Shown: positions 1 through 8,835, counted from the stretch's first letter. The stretch: DNA of 33,176 nucleotides from an uncultured Elusimicrobia bacterium (GCA_947306425.1 CAMZGO010000017.1:1-33176), one strand, 5' to 3'. Numbers and translations are program-made. The notes: generated from the sequence alone by a model not told the origin.

Positions 1-198
1 TGTATCCGAACGAAGGAGCAACACCCTATAAATGTAAAAGACGAAGCAAATACCCACTCAATAATTAAAGTTTTGCAAGTATTTTGCATTTATAGTAGGC
101 GCTCCGTAGTGAGGTATACCTAGAGTGGCCGGCAGGCCCGTGTATCCGAACGAAGGAGCAACACCCTATAAATGTAAAAGACGAAGCAAATACCCACT
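1..198. repeat. Two identical 58-bp direct repeats, 140 bp apart
   Basis: Positions 1-58 and 141-198 are identical and begin TGTATCCGAACGAAGG. The 82 bp between them (59-140) is unique here, but its part 81-120 is an imperfect inverted copy of the repeat: reverse-complemented it shares GGAGC and CTATAAATG in the same order. Each unit could therefore fold into a hairpin. The 140-bp period is not a multiple of three and no ORF with a start is maintained, so this is not a coding repeat. The first copy begins exactly at base 1, so more units may lie to the left. The second copy ends on the first T of the -35 box of the promoter at 198-225. I do not recognise the family. Confidence 0.85.
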
Positions 199-225
199 TG
201 ACAAATCGGAAAAAACCCTTATACT
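198..225 (+). promoter_or_regulatory. Near-consensus sigma70-type promoter of a small RNA unit
   Basis: TTGACA at 198-203 and TATACT at 220-225 are separated by 16 bp. The predicted start is near 232, just upstream of a base-paired segment that begins at 234. The -35 box abuts the end of the second 58-bp repeat. Confidence 0.75.
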
Positions 226-231
226 ACTAGT

Positions 232-400
232 ATATCCGCGGAGGCCGTTTCGGGCGGGTGTTGTGGAAGGTGGCAGCGGTGCCCCTGCATAACATTAAGC
301 CCCCTTGAAGATGTAGAGCCGGCGGATTAAAAGGAAATGTGTATAATGACTGTAATGTCTATAACTAACTAACCCTCGCTGATGCCGAGGGTTATTTTTT
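232..400 (+). ncRNA. Candidate structured small RNA, family unknown
   Basis: A strong promoter (198-225) and a strong terminator (371-400) frame about 165 nt without a convincing gene. By eye the 5' part folds into a long rod. ATCCGC (234-239) pairs with GCGGAT (322-327) and GGC (243-245) with GCC (318-320). GUGUUGUG (258-265) pairs with CAUAACAU (288-295), counting two G-U pairs. GG(U)GGCA (269-275) pairs with UGCCCC (280-285), leaving a GCGG loop. The size and rod shape recall bacterial SRP RNA, and GGAAGGUGGCAGC at 265-277 resembles the SRP domain IV 3' strand, but the 5' strand needed to pair with it is missing. It could be a divergent SRP RNA, another housekeeping RNA or a regulatory RNA. 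The G+C of this segment is visibly higher than its surroundings, as expected for a structured RNA in an AT-rich genome. Confidence 0.55.
371..400 (+). terminator. Intrinsic terminator of the small RNA unit
   Basis: AACCCTCG (371-378) and CGAGGGTT (386-393) form an 8-bp stem with a 7-nt loop, followed by A and six T (395-400). Confidence 0.85.
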
Positions 401-428
401 GCCATTAAACCTACTCTTTATATATAAT
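399..428 (+). promoter_or_regulatory. Putative promoter of the GT-C-like gene, leaderless
   Basis: TATAAT lies at 423-428 with a possible -35 TTGCCA at 399-404 (18-bp spacer). The expected start, 7 nt after the -10, is the A of the ATG at 435. No Shine-Dalgarno sequence precedes that ATG, so the mRNA would be leaderless. Confidence 0.5.
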
Positions 429-434
429 ATAAGT

Positions 435-2417
435 ATGCAAAATTTACAATCCTGGGCAAAAAATTTTAATAATAAACTATTGTCTTTTTCTTTTTCCGTA
501 TTAGGACTCTGTTTTATCGGTTTCTTGATTTATGTTTTAACTCAGGAAGGATTGGACCTTAATTTTATACATAATAATTTTGCCGTTCCGGACTATTTAT
601 TCGTAAGCGAAAGGGCAGAACGTCTAACATACATAATAAACACACTGCTTTTTATACCACTATTTTGGTTATCTTTTAAAGCGGTGGAAAAATACATAAA
701 AATCAAAGATGATATAAAATTTCTAAATATTTCTTCCTCATTAATAACTATTATTTTGGTTATGGCTTTATTTGCAGGTATCCCTTATGCTTTACACTTT
801 TATTTTGATGTTGATTTATTCCTAATAATTAGTAATTTTATACTGATTATTTTACTTTTGTTTACCTCTTGTGCTTGTTATTACTTTAAAGACAGAGCAT
901 TTTTTAACACTAAAACATTTTTAGTTTTATCTTTAATATTCCTTTTCGTTTATATATTCAAGATATTGGATGCTTTCCCAACTGAAATTATGGACCAGTC
1001 TTTTATTGAAGCATTTCATTTTGAGGCCTTTTCCTACCCAATTTATAAAGCAGAAAACGGCCTTATTTTAGGGGCTGATTTTAAAAATATCTACGGATAT
1101 TACCCGTATTTTTATGCTTTTTTTGCTAATATTATAGGGCCTTTAAATACTATGAAAATAACCTCCCTAACGGCAATTTTACTATTAATTACTTGGGCTT
1201 GCGGAATTTTTTTCATATATAAAATTACAAAAAATAAATTATTTGCTCTTTTAATAAGTATTGTTTTTGTTTATTTAACCGGCGGAAATTGGAGTTATTA
1301 TCTACAATTTGCACCTCTTAGAATTATCGCTTTTGCGATATTGCTTTTTTTAGCAACAATATACACGCAAAAACAGAGAAAATATTTAATATTTTTAGGA
1401 TTTTTCTGTTCTTCTTTGGCATTGGTCTGGAACTTTGAAACAGGACTCATAAATATCATTGCTTGGACCGCTTTCTTGTGCTATTTTGAACTTAATAATT
1501 CAACCATAAAAGAAAAAGCATATTTTTTAAATTTACTTAAATATCTGTTTTATGCGGCCATTTCCTTAATTTTAAGTCTTTTGGCATTTAAATTTATACC
1601 CTATCTTCTTATAGGCAAAACCGTTATGTTATGGGATATTTTATTTGTACAAAATATGTTTTACAAGCAGGGCTTTATGATGGCAAAAATTATACCGTCA
1701 CACCCTTGGTTTTTGCCGCTGATTATATATATGATTTCTTTAATTTTATGTCTTAAACCGATTTTGAATAAACAAAAAAATACGGATAGAGATTTGCCCC
1801 TTCTTTTATTCTTGTCCGTATTTGGCCTTGGTATTTACACTTATTATCAGGGAAGAAGTTTTATCAGTAATTTGATTACGGTTTTATTCCCGGCAATTTT
1901 AATTCTACCGATTTTACTTAAAAAGATATATCAACAAATACCATATCTAAAAACAAAAAGTACTGAAAATGTCAAAAATTTATTTTATATTTTACACTTT
2001 ACTGTTTTTGAAACAATCGCCTTTGGCGCAATGCTGTTACTATTTTGTGTATTTATTATAAATACACCCCAAAGACATAAAGTTAAACAAGATTGGCCTT
2101 TACAATCAAATGCAGCATCTTTATCAAATCTAATAAAAGATAAAAATCCGATAATATTTACTTTGGATTCTGCTTATTATTACAAGGCCTTAAATAAAAA
2201 GGATATTTTCCCTGTTGCAGCACCTATTGATTTTTTCTTTAAACAAGATTATTATAATTTATTTTCCTATTTGGACCGGAACAAAACATCTATTGTATTA
2301 GATAAAGAACAACTGGCCCGTATGAAAAAATTTGTTCCCGCCCAATTAAAGGAATTTATAAACAAAACAAAGCATACAAGAAATAATGACTTTGTTTTAT
2401 TTGAATATAAAAATTAA
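435..2417 (+). CDS. Polytopic membrane protein, GT-C glycosyltransferase-like
   Basis: This 660-residue protein has many hydrophobic segments over its first ~540 residues and a soluble C-terminal tail of ~118 residues. Around residues 195-226 it has an extracytoplasmic loop with an acidic residue in HFEAF, then YGYYPYF. That layout (acidic residue, then a YG-aromatic motif before the next helix) is typical of GT-C/ArnT/PMT-like transferases that take sugar from a polyprenyl-phosphate carrier, but I cannot identify donor or acceptor. The frame is open from a TTG at 399, inside the terminator T-run. I prefer the ATG at 435 because the frame-internal -10 box and the terminator make upstream translation unlikely. 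No partner gene for glycan assembly is adjacent. The sequence looks more AT-rich than its neighbours, which partly reflects membrane composition. It converges on the next gene with only 4 bp between the stops. Confidence 0.75.
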   Translation: MQNLQSWAKNFNNKLLSFSFSVLGLCFIGFLIYVLTQEGLDLNFIHNNFAVPDYLFVSERAERLTYIINTLLFIPLFWLSFKAVEKYIKIKDDIKFLNISSSLITIILVMALFAGIPYALHFYFDVDLFLIISNFILIILLLFTSCACYYFKDRAFFNTKTFLVLSLIFLFVYIFKILDAFPTEIMDQSFIEAFHFEAFSYPIYKAENGLILGADFKNIYGYYPYFYAFFANIIGPLNTMKITSLTAILLLITWACGIFFIYKITKNKLFALLISIVFVYLTGGNWSYYLQFAPLRIIAFAILLFLATIYTQKQRKYLIFLGFFCSSLALVWNFETGLINIIAWTAFLCYFELNNSTIKEKAYFLNLLKYLFYAAISLILSLLAFKFIPYLLIGKTVMLWDILFVQNMFYKQGFMMAKIIPSHPWFLPLIIYMISLILCLKPILNKQKNTDRDLPLLLFLSVFGLGIYTYYQGRSFISNLITVLFPAILILPILLKKIYQQIPYLKTKSTENVKNLFYILHFTVFETIAFGAMLLLFCVFIINTPQRHKVKQDWPLQSNAASLSNLIKDKNPIIFTLDSAYYYKALNKKDIFPVAAPIDFFFKQDYYNLFSYLDRNKTSIVLDKEQLARMKKFVPAQLKEFINKTKHTRNNDFVLFEYKN

Positions 2418-2421
2418 ATTT

Positions 2422-4257
2422 TTATTTTAGGGCTTCAAGTTCTGTAGTTAATTCAATCCACTTACTTTCTAAATCTGCAATTTCTTTATTTATAAAAGCA
2501 AGTTCTATGCTTAAATCACTGCTGTATTGTTTGGTTAAACATACTTCAATATTTTGCTTTTGATTTGTTAAGGTATCAAGTTTTTTCTCAATTTCCCTGA
2601 TTTGTTTTTTTATCGGTGCGGCTTGGGCACGAAGTTCAGCTGCAGTTTTGCGGCGTTCCTTTTTAATATCTGCTTTATTTTGCGCAGCACTTGCACCTCC
2701 GCCGTGTAAGACGAAGTTTTTATAGTCCTCAAGGTCGCCTTCATAATTTTGAACGGTACTGTTTGCAACAAGGAGTAAGCGGTCTGTAACTTCTTCAAGT
2801 AAATTAAAATCATGGGTAACCAAAATGACCGCACCGCTGTAATTATTTAGGGCCTCGCTTAAAGCACGGCGGGAAGTGATGTCTAAATGGTTTGTAGGCT
2901 CGTCCAATATTAAAATATTCGGGCGCGAAATTGTAATCAAAGAAAGTAAAAGGCGGCTCTTTTCCCCCCCTGAAAGGCTGCCGATTTTTGTATCCGCTTT
3001 ATTTTTTTGCAAACCGAAGCAAGCAAGATGAGTGTAAACCTCGGCCTCTTTAGATTCCGGCATTTTTTCTTTGGCAACTTCATAAGGGGTTTTATCAAGG
3101 TCAAAAACTTCCGTCTGATGTTGTGCAAAATAGCCCACTTTTATTTTACGAGCATAAGTTAATTTACCTGCCATTGTCGGTAACAAACCGGCAAGTAGTT
3201 TTGCAAGCGTACTTTTGCCGTTTCCGTTTGCACCGAGCAAAGCAATTTTATCTTCCGCACCGATAGTTAAATTAATATTTTTTAAAACTTCTACATCGTT
3301 ATAGCCGCAAGAAACATCTTCTAAAGTATATAAATAGGCATCCAAAAGTTCAGGTTCGGGGAAAGTAAAACGCACACTTTTTTCCAGCGGAATTTTTGGT
3401 GCGTCCCCCATACGCTCAAGCATTTTTAAACGGCTTTGGGCTTGCTTAGCTTTGGTGGCTTTATAGCGGAATCTATCTACGAAACTTTGTAAATGTTTAC
3501 GTGTTTCTTCATAACGTTTTGCGTCTTTAATAATTTGCTCCGTTTGATTATGGCGGGTGCGCTCATAAGTATCATAATTGCCGGTATAAGTTTTAAGTTT
3601 ACACTCGTCAACTAAAATAATTTTTTCGCAAATTTTATTTAGTAATGCACGGTCGTGGCTAATTAAAAATAAAGTTTTATCGGTTTTTTCCAAAAAACTT
3701 TCAAGCCAAATTGAGGTTTCCAAATCTAAATGGTTTGTAGGTTCGTCTAAAAGTAAAATATCAGACGGTGCGAACAAGGCCGCTGCCAAACTTGCCCTTA
3801 CGCGCCAACCCCCGGAAAGTTCCTTTAGAGGTTTCCTTAATTCCTCTTCTAAAAATCCGAGCCCGCCCAAAATTGCGCTTGCACGAGCGGATGCACTATT
3901 GGCACCCAGATTATTTAATTTATCGTAGATTTCGGCAATTTCTTCGCCTGATTTTGCGGAAGGAAGTTTAGCATACAAATCTTTTAGACGTTTATCTGCT
4001 TGCAAAACATATTCAAGCGGAGTTAGATTTGTGTCTTTAATTTCTTGTTCAACGGTTGAAATTTGTAAACCGGAACTAATGGTAATTTTACCGCCGTCCG
4101 GATAAATTTGACCTAAAATAAGACGAAATAAGGTAGTTTTACCGCAACCGTTTAAACCAACAAGGCCGGTTTTTGTACCGTCGGCAATAAAACAGGACGC
4201 ATCTTCAAAAATAGGGCGCAGGCCTATGTGATAACTTAAATCTGAAATTTCTATCAT
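2422..4257 (-). CDS. ABC-F family ATPase (YheS/Uup-like)
   Basis: The protein is 611 residues with two ABC ATPase domains in tandem and no membrane segment. The first domain has Walker A GLNGCGKTT near residue 34, signature LSGGW and Walker B LLLDEPTNHLDL. The second has GANGNGKST, LSGGEKSR and LILDEPTNHLDI. The ~80-residue linker between them is charged and helical, and the C-terminus (~530-611) is a Lys/Glu-rich coiled coil, which best resembles YheS-type ABC-F proteins. ABC-F proteins act on the ribosomal E site to rescue stalled ribosomes or confer antibiotic protection; the exact subgroup here cannot be fixed by eye. It starts 18 bp after the stop of typA and is probably co-transcribed with it, joining two ribosome-associated NTPases. 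Both ATPase sites appear intact. Confidence 0.93.
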   Translation of the reverse strand: MIEISDLSYHIGLRPIFEDASCFIADGTKTGLVGLNGCGKTTLFRLILGQIYPDGGKITISSGLQISTVEQEIKDTNLTPLEYVLQADKRLKDLYAKLPSAKSGEEIAEIYDKLNNLGANSASARASAILGGLGFLEEELRKPLKELSGGWRVRASLAAALFAPSDILLLDEPTNHLDLETSIWLESFLEKTDKTLFLISHDRALLNKICEKIILVDECKLKTYTGNYDTYERTRHNQTEQIIKDAKRYEETRKHLQSFVDRFRYKATKAKQAQSRLKMLERMGDAPKIPLEKSVRFTFPEPELLDAYLYTLEDVSCGYNDVEVLKNINLTIGAEDKIALLGANGNGKSTLAKLLAGLLPTMAGKLTYARKIKVGYFAQHQTEVFDLDKTPYEVAKEKMPESKEAEVYTHLACFGLQKNKADTKIGSLSGGEKSRLLLSLITISRPNILILDEPTNHLDITSRRALSEALNNYSGAVILVTHDFNLLEEVTDRLLLVANSTVQNYEGDLEDYKNFVLHGGGASAAQNKADIKKERRKTAAELRAQAAPIKKQIREIEKKLDTLTNQKQNIEVCLTKQYSSDLSIELAFINKEIADLESKWIELTTELEALK

Positions 4258-4275
4258 AGGTTGCCCTGCGTGGAT

Positions 4276-6111
4276 TTACTCCTCTGCTGCCTCTTCTTTG
4301 CGGGATGCTTTTCTGCGTTCGTGAATGTTTAAAATTTTCTTTCTAAGCCTAACTGAAGTCGGTGTAATTTCAACAAGTTCATCAGGTGCAATATACTCAA
4401 TGGATTGTTCTAAACTCATAATACGCGGTGGCGTTAAAACCAAAGCATCATCAGCGGCTTTGCTTCGCATATTTGACATACGTTTTGCTTTACACGGGTT
4501 TACAACAAGGTCATTATCGCGTGAGTTTTGCCCGATAATCATACCCTCATAAACCTGCACACCGGGGCCTAAAAACATTTGGCCGCCATCTTGCAAGGCG
4601 TTCAAAGCGTATGAAGTTGTAACGCCGGGTTCTTTGGCAATCAAAACACCGTTGGAACGCAGCGGCGGAACATCAACTTTTGGGTAATATCCGTAAAAAC
4701 TGTGATGCATGATACCAAGCCCGCGGGTTGAAGTCAAAAATTCATTTTTGAAACCGATTAAAGCGCGGGAGGGAATAATATATTCTAAGCGTAGGCGGTT
4801 TTCCCCCTCGCTTACCATATTTTCAAGTTTAGCACCGCGTTTACCTACAAGTTCAAAAACAGCACCTTGTACATCTGAAGAAATATCTAAAATAAGATAT
4901 TCCATAGGTTCCAAAATTTTACCGTTTTCTTCTTTATACAAAACTTCAGGGCTTGAAACGGCAAGTTCAAAACCTTCGCGGCGCATATTTTCAATTAAAA
5001 TAGTTAAGTGCAACTCGCCGCGCCCGTAAACTTTAAAACGGCCTTCGCCTTCAAGCTGTTCAAGTTTCATACCCACATTTGTTTGAGCCTCTTTTTCAAG
5101 ACGCGCTTTTAAATGGCGGCTGGTTAAAAATTTACCTTCGCGGCCGGCAAAAGGGGAGTCATTAACAAAAAAGTCCATTGAAATTGTCGGCTCATCAATA
5201 ACGAGCGGCGGCAGTGGTTCTTCCGCGCCGACCATGCACAAAGTATCACCGACCTCAACCCCCTCAAGACCGCTGATTGCGACAATATCACCGGCTTTTG
5301 CACTTTGTACTTCTTGCTTGCCAAGACCAAAAAATCTTTCAATTTTTGCAGCTTTGCCCAAAACCCTTTTACCGTTTTGTTTGAGCATGGCGACCGTTTG
5401 GCCTTGTTTGATATCACCGTTTAAAATGCGCCCGATACCGACAGCACCCAAAAAATTATTATAATCAAGCATCGTCACTTGCATTTGGAGCGGTTTAGTT
5501 TCATCGGCGACAGGTGCGGGAACATATTTTAAAATTGCATCAAAAATGGGCGCGATATCGGCGCCTGTTTTATCAATTTCATTTGAAGCCCAACCCGCGC
5601 GGCCTGAAGCATATATGATAGGGAAATCAAGCTGTGAATCATTTGCACCAAGTTCCATAAAAAGTTCAAAAACTTCGTCAACGACTTCCGAAGGCCTAAT
5701 ATGATCGCGGTCCATTTTGTTTATAACAACTATAGGTTTTAGACCAAGTGCAAGTGCTTTTCTTAAAACAAAACGTGTTTGCGGCATAGGGCCTTCAACG
5801 GCATCAACCAAAAGTAAAGCACCGTCAACCATTTTTAAAACACGTTCAACTTCGCTGCCGAAATCTGCGTGTCCCGGGGTGTCTACGATATTAACAGTAT
5901 ATCCCTTATAATTTACTGCTGTACATTTTGATAGAATCGTTATGCCGCGCTCGCGTTCAAGCGGGTTAGAGTCAAGGACAGTTTCCTGTGCTTCGTCTTG
6001 TTTTACTTTAAACTGACCTGCTAATTTTAAAAGGGAATCCACAATAGTGGTCTTGCCGTGGTCTACGTGTGCAATAATAGCCACATTTCTTACATCTTGT
6101 CTTGTATTCAT
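4276..6111 (-). CDS. typA: Ribosome-associated GTPase TypA/BipA
   Basis: The 611-residue protein (E. coli TypA is 607) is a translational GTPase related to EF-G/LepA. It has G1 AHVDHGKTT near residue 14, a switch region RERGIT, G3 DTPGH and G4 NKMD, followed by EF-Tu-like domain II, EF-G-like domains and the TypA-specific C-terminus. Its role is in 50S assembly and in adaptation to stress or cold. It is the first gene of a typA-ABC-F pair. Upstream, TATAAT on the minus strand (6173-6178 on +) is a possible -10, with no clear -35. The leader has a small CGCTT/AAGCG hairpin followed by TTATTTTTTT about 20 bp before the ATG, which could pause or attenuate transcription. A conventional Shine-Dalgarno sequence is weak (GGATT). 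Confidence 0.97.
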   Translation of the reverse strand: MNTRQDVRNVAIIAHVDHGKTTIVDSLLKLAGQFKVKQDEAQETVLDSNPLERERGITILSKCTAVNYKGYTVNIVDTPGHADFGSEVERVLKMVDGALLLVDAVEGPMPQTRFVLRKALALGLKPIVVINKMDRDHIRPSEVVDEVFELFMELGANDSQLDFPIIYASGRAGWASNEIDKTGADIAPIFDAILKYVPAPVADETKPLQMQVTMLDYNNFLGAVGIGRILNGDIKQGQTVAMLKQNGKRVLGKAAKIERFFGLGKQEVQSAKAGDIVAISGLEGVEVGDTLCMVGAEEPLPPLVIDEPTISMDFFVNDSPFAGREGKFLTSRHLKARLEKEAQTNVGMKLEQLEGEGRFKVYGRGELHLTILIENMRREGFELAVSSPEVLYKEENGKILEPMEYLILDISSDVQGAVFELVGKRGAKLENMVSEGENRLRLEYIIPSRALIGFKNEFLTSTRGLGIMHHSFYGYYPKVDVPPLRSNGVLIAKEPGVTTSYALNALQDGGQMFLGPGVQVYEGMIIGQNSRDNDLVVNPCKAKRMSNMRSKAADDALVLTPPRIMSLEQSIEYIAPDELVEITPTSVRLRKKILNIHERRKASRKEEAAEE

Positions 6112-6192
6112 AATTTTAATCCAAAAAAATAACGCTTTAAAAGCGCCGGTGGTTTGATTTACGTCTATATATATTATATCTTTTTTTTAATA

Positions 6193-6230
6193 TAAAAGGA
6201 ACTCCCCCTATTATAGCGGGGGAGTTCTTT
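6193..6230 (-). terminator. Intrinsic terminator after the exported-protein operon
   Basis: GAACTCCCCC (6199-6208) and GGGGGAGTTC (6218-6227) form a 10-bp stem with a 9-nt loop. On the minus strand it is followed by CTTTTATA. It lies just after the stop of the gene at 6250-7191. Confidence 0.85.
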
Positions 6231-6249
6231 AAAATACCGAACTTTTAAA

Positions 6250-7191
6250 TTATGCTTTATTGCCGAAATTTGACAAATCAAAACCTTGCATAATTTTTTC
6301 CATTAAAACATCTATTTGATTTTCAATATTTTGGGCATAATTTTGCTCTATGTTTAATCTAAAGACATCGGGCAAATGCATAGGAACAAACTCAAGCGGA
6401 ACCTCGTTTTTTACTTTATATTTTGGTGCCCATTCTAAGAGAATTTTATTATATCTTTCAGCCTCTTCTATGTATTTCTTTTTGTGTGCATTTTTTTGAT
6501 ACCAATCTTCAATAACTTTTTGCACAGCTACCATGCATTCTACCTTTTCATAATTCCCTCTTCTTTGATATTCTTCTAACCATCGTTTTGCGTATGCTTT
6601 TGCATCCACAGGGGTTTGCGGTGCTAAGTGGTAGCGGTAAATAGAACCTACTAGTTTAAGCAAATTAGCGTCATAATTCTCAATCAAATATTCAAGTACC
6701 CCAACTTGACCTTCTTTAACAGCCTGAAAGGCCTGTGTTAAAAACTCGTCATTAAATAGATCTTCCGCTATCTTATAGATACCATTATCCAACAAGTAAC
6801 CATAACCACCCTCAGTAATTAATGCCTCAAATAAAGGTTTATTGTTCAAGAGCAAGGCAAAAGTAGGCATATTTACCGCGGCCATATCACGAAACTCATA
6901 GCCAAAGCCCTGCTCAATCTTAGGGTCTCTATCTGTACCATACCTAGGATAATCACATTTCCATATTCTATTAGGATCAGCACAATATGCCAGCATTTCT
7001 TTTATATATTTACCTCTATCATGTCTTTCCCCCATAGCCCACTTAAGATTGGGGGAAAGATTTTTACCTGCAAATCTTCTATAATAATCCTCATATACAT
7101 TATTATCACAATAGTTTTTATCCAAAGCATTAGCAAACATAGGAAACAATGCTAATGCGAATATAACTGCAAAAAAATATTTTATTTTCAT
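6250..7191 (-). CDS. Exported protein of unknown function
   Basis: The 313-residue protein has a clear Sec signal peptide (residues 1-22, MKIKYFF... ending AN-A) and no other membrane segment. Residues ~95-180 contain helical pairs such as LLLNNKPLFEALITEGG and VKEGQVGVLEYLIENYD, which look like degenerate ankyrin-type repeats, but I would not assign the fold from this alone. The remainder is Lys/Glu/Tyr-rich and helical. A good Shine-Dalgarno AGGAG lies 5 bp before the ATG and overlaps the end region of the upstream gene, whose stop is 11 bp away, so the two are one operon. A terminator follows. A periplasmic or surface location is expected. I do not recognise a family. Confidence 0.75.
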   Translation of the reverse strand: MKIKYFFAVIFALALFPMFANALDKNYCDNNVYEDYYRRFAGKNLSPNLKWAMGERHDRGKYIKEMLAYCADPNRIWKCDYPRYGTDRDPKIEQGFGYEFRDMAAVNMPTFALLLNNKPLFEALITEGGYGYLLDNGIYKIAEDLFNDEFLTQAFQAVKEGQVGVLEYLIENYDANLLKLVGSIYRYHLAPQTPVDAKAYAKRWLEEYQRRGNYEKVECMVAVQKVIEDWYQKNAHKKKYIEEAERYNKILLEWAPKYKVKNEVPLEFVPMHLPDVFRLNIEQNYAQNIENQIDVLMEKIMQGFDLSNFGNKA

Positions 7192-7202
7192 TTTTTCTCC
7201 TC

Positions 7203-8753
7203 TTATGCAGCAGCGTTTTGTTGCCCTGCCAATAATTCAGTTTTTTGTTTTTCTAATTCTTCCACAAATTTCTTAAACGAATTAGGTGTAAAAATAGGCC
7301 CTTGCAATATAATTGAGGCTTCTTCAGGATTAGCTACAGTATATCTGTTAACTAAGTCGTTTTCAGTTAACAAAGCCCTTGAAAATTCATCCATAGTTGA
7401 AGTATCAATATATATTTTCTTATCTGACAGATTAACTATCATTTTCTCTATAGTACCTATATCACCTTCTATGCTATCAACTGATTTTTGGATATTTTCA
7501 TCCACATCATTGATAGGACCATAAACACCTAAACTGCTTCCACGTCTAGTTTTAGTAATTTTTATAGGTGCAATGACGCCGACAGACTCTCCCTTAGAAA
7601 ATTTATAGGAACTAACCTGTCCCCATATCTCATACTCTGACCCTTTATCTGCACGTATAAAAACCATATCAGCTTCATCTTCGCCATCAACTATTTCGTA
7701 ACTACCATCTTGATTTCGTTTAACTTCCATAATTACAGTTTCATAATTCTGTCCTTCTTGTGATTTTTCTTCAGGTTCATCTTTTTTAACACCTATCTCT
7801 TGTTGGGCAGTTACCTTTGCTTGCGCGGCAATACCTTGAGGGGTTAAATCACCATCACCAGTTTGAGAAGTGTCATTGCTGCCGCGGCTGCCGCCGTTGT
7901 AAACACCTCCTGACGAACCGCCGGCAGTAGAAGAAGGTACTTCAATATTTAAGTTGATATTTTTTAGGTTTGCATAGGCCTCACTTAAAGCATTATCATC
8001 AAAACCCTTATCTTTCAAAGAAGCAGATATTGCGGAACTGCCGCCCATATTACCGACTGCACCTGTTCTGTAAGCATTTGCCTGATAGTTTTGATATGCC
8101 GGCGCAACAGGTGTATTAGCGGTATTTTTTGCTTTCTCTTTCTGTAATGTTTGTAAAATCTCAATATCATTTGCATTCGGCATACGTTTTTTGGCTGCTA
8201 AGAATTCCTGTTCCGATACAGTATTTTGCACCAATTCTCTATACGGTACATGGCCTTTTGGGGTTACTATATACTTTTCCCCTTTTGCATCTTCTATGAC
8301 TTTATAATCGTTGCCGTTAACTTTGACATAACCCTTAATCGGACTGTTTGATTTGCTGTAAGCATTAGAATAAGAATTACTTGCCGCTGAAATAGTAGAC
8401 GGTTGTGTTGAAGAAGATTTATCAGAACTATATCTTTTTGAAGATGCAAGCAAGGTGTTATCTTGTGAAGTCAAACCGGCGGAAGAACTTTCTTTATTAA
8501 ATACGTGATGATTGGCAACTTTGCCTTTTATAGCAGATGTTCTATCCTCGGCGGAAGGCCTGGAAAAACCATAAAAAGAAGCAATCCTATCGGCCAATCT
8601 TGAAATCGGATTAGCCTGATAAGGCATACCCGACTTAACGGCAAACGGGGAAAAGTCCTCCTCTTCCTGATTGCCGTAAATAAAAGGAAGCGTAAAAAAA
8701 GCGATAAGCACCACCAACGCTATTTTACCTGAATTCTTTCTTAAAAAACTCAT
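7203..8753 (-). CDS. Membrane-anchored low-complexity protein, function unknown
   Basis: The 516-residue protein has an N-terminal basic stretch and one hydrophobic helix (about residues 10-28), so it is either exported or anchored. Residues ~35-320 are rich in Ser, Asn, Ala, Gln and Gly, with a short GSSGG-type run near 280, and are probably disordered or wall-spanning. A more ordered C-terminal part (~330-505) includes a beta-rich segment (YEIVDGEDEADMVFI, YEIWGQVSSYKF) and ends in a helical, Lys/Glu-rich tail. It is the first gene of a two-gene operon with the exported protein at 6250-7191. The promoter at 8808-8835 and an AGGTGG ribosome site precede the ATG. No family is recognised; a scaffold or envelope-complex role is only a guess from the domain layout. 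Confidence 0.75.
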   Translation of the reverse strand: MSFLRKNSGKIALVVLIAFFTLPFIYGNQEEEDFSPFAVKSGMPYQANPISRLADRIASFYGFSRPSAEDRTSAIKGKVANHHVFNKESSSAGLTSQDNTLLASSKRYSSDKSSSTQPSTISAASNSYSNAYSKSNSPIKGYVKVNGNDYKVIEDAKGEKYIVTPKGHVPYRELVQNTVSEQEFLAAKKRMPNANDIEILQTLQKEKAKNTANTPVAPAYQNYQANAYRTGAVGNMGGSSAISASLKDKGFDDNALSEAYANLKNINLNIEVPSSTAGGSSGGVYNGGSRGSNDTSQTGDGDLTPQGIAAQAKVTAQQEIGVKKDEPEEKSQEGQNYETVIMEVKRNQDGSYEIVDGEDEADMVFIRADKGSEYEIWGQVSSYKFSKGESVGVIAPIKITKTRRGSSLGVYGPINDVDENIQKSVDSIEGDIGTIEKMIVNLSDKKIYIDTSTMDEFSRALLTENDLVNRYTVANPEEASIILQGPIFTPNSFKKFVEELEKQKTELLAGQQNAAA

Positions 8754-8807
8754 ACCACCTCATAGCAATAAATGCTTTTTATCATATATTTTCTGCTGCT
8801 CCCTTAT

Positions 8808-8835
8808 ATTATAGCAATTTAGAAACAAAATGCAA
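8808..8835 (-). promoter_or_regulatory. Promoter of the 8753-6250 operon
   Basis: On the minus strand, TTGCAT (8830-8835) and TATAAT (8808-8813) are 16 bp apart, with an extended -10 (TTGCTATAAT). The start codon lies about 55 bp downstream. Confidence 0.75.

Noticed and set aside
1-198. CRISPR array or integron attC sites
   Set aside because: There are only two copies, a 58-bp repeat with an 82-bp spacer, and no cas or integrase gene. The CRISPR length pattern and the attC core sites are absent.
232-330. Annotation as 4.5S/SRP RNA (ffs)
   Set aside because: GGAAGGUGGCAGC resembles the domain IV 3' strand, but the 5' side (GGGUGUUGU) lacks the C residues needed to close the GGAA loop, and a different, stronger fold is available. 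It is left as an unknown RNA.
399-434. TTG start at 399 for the GT-C-like gene
   Set aside because: It lies inside the terminator T-run, and a -10 box sits between it and the ATG at 435.
4325-5911. ORFs on the plus strand opposite typA
   Set aside because: They are antisense shadows of the intact typA gene with no starts or ribosome sites of their own.
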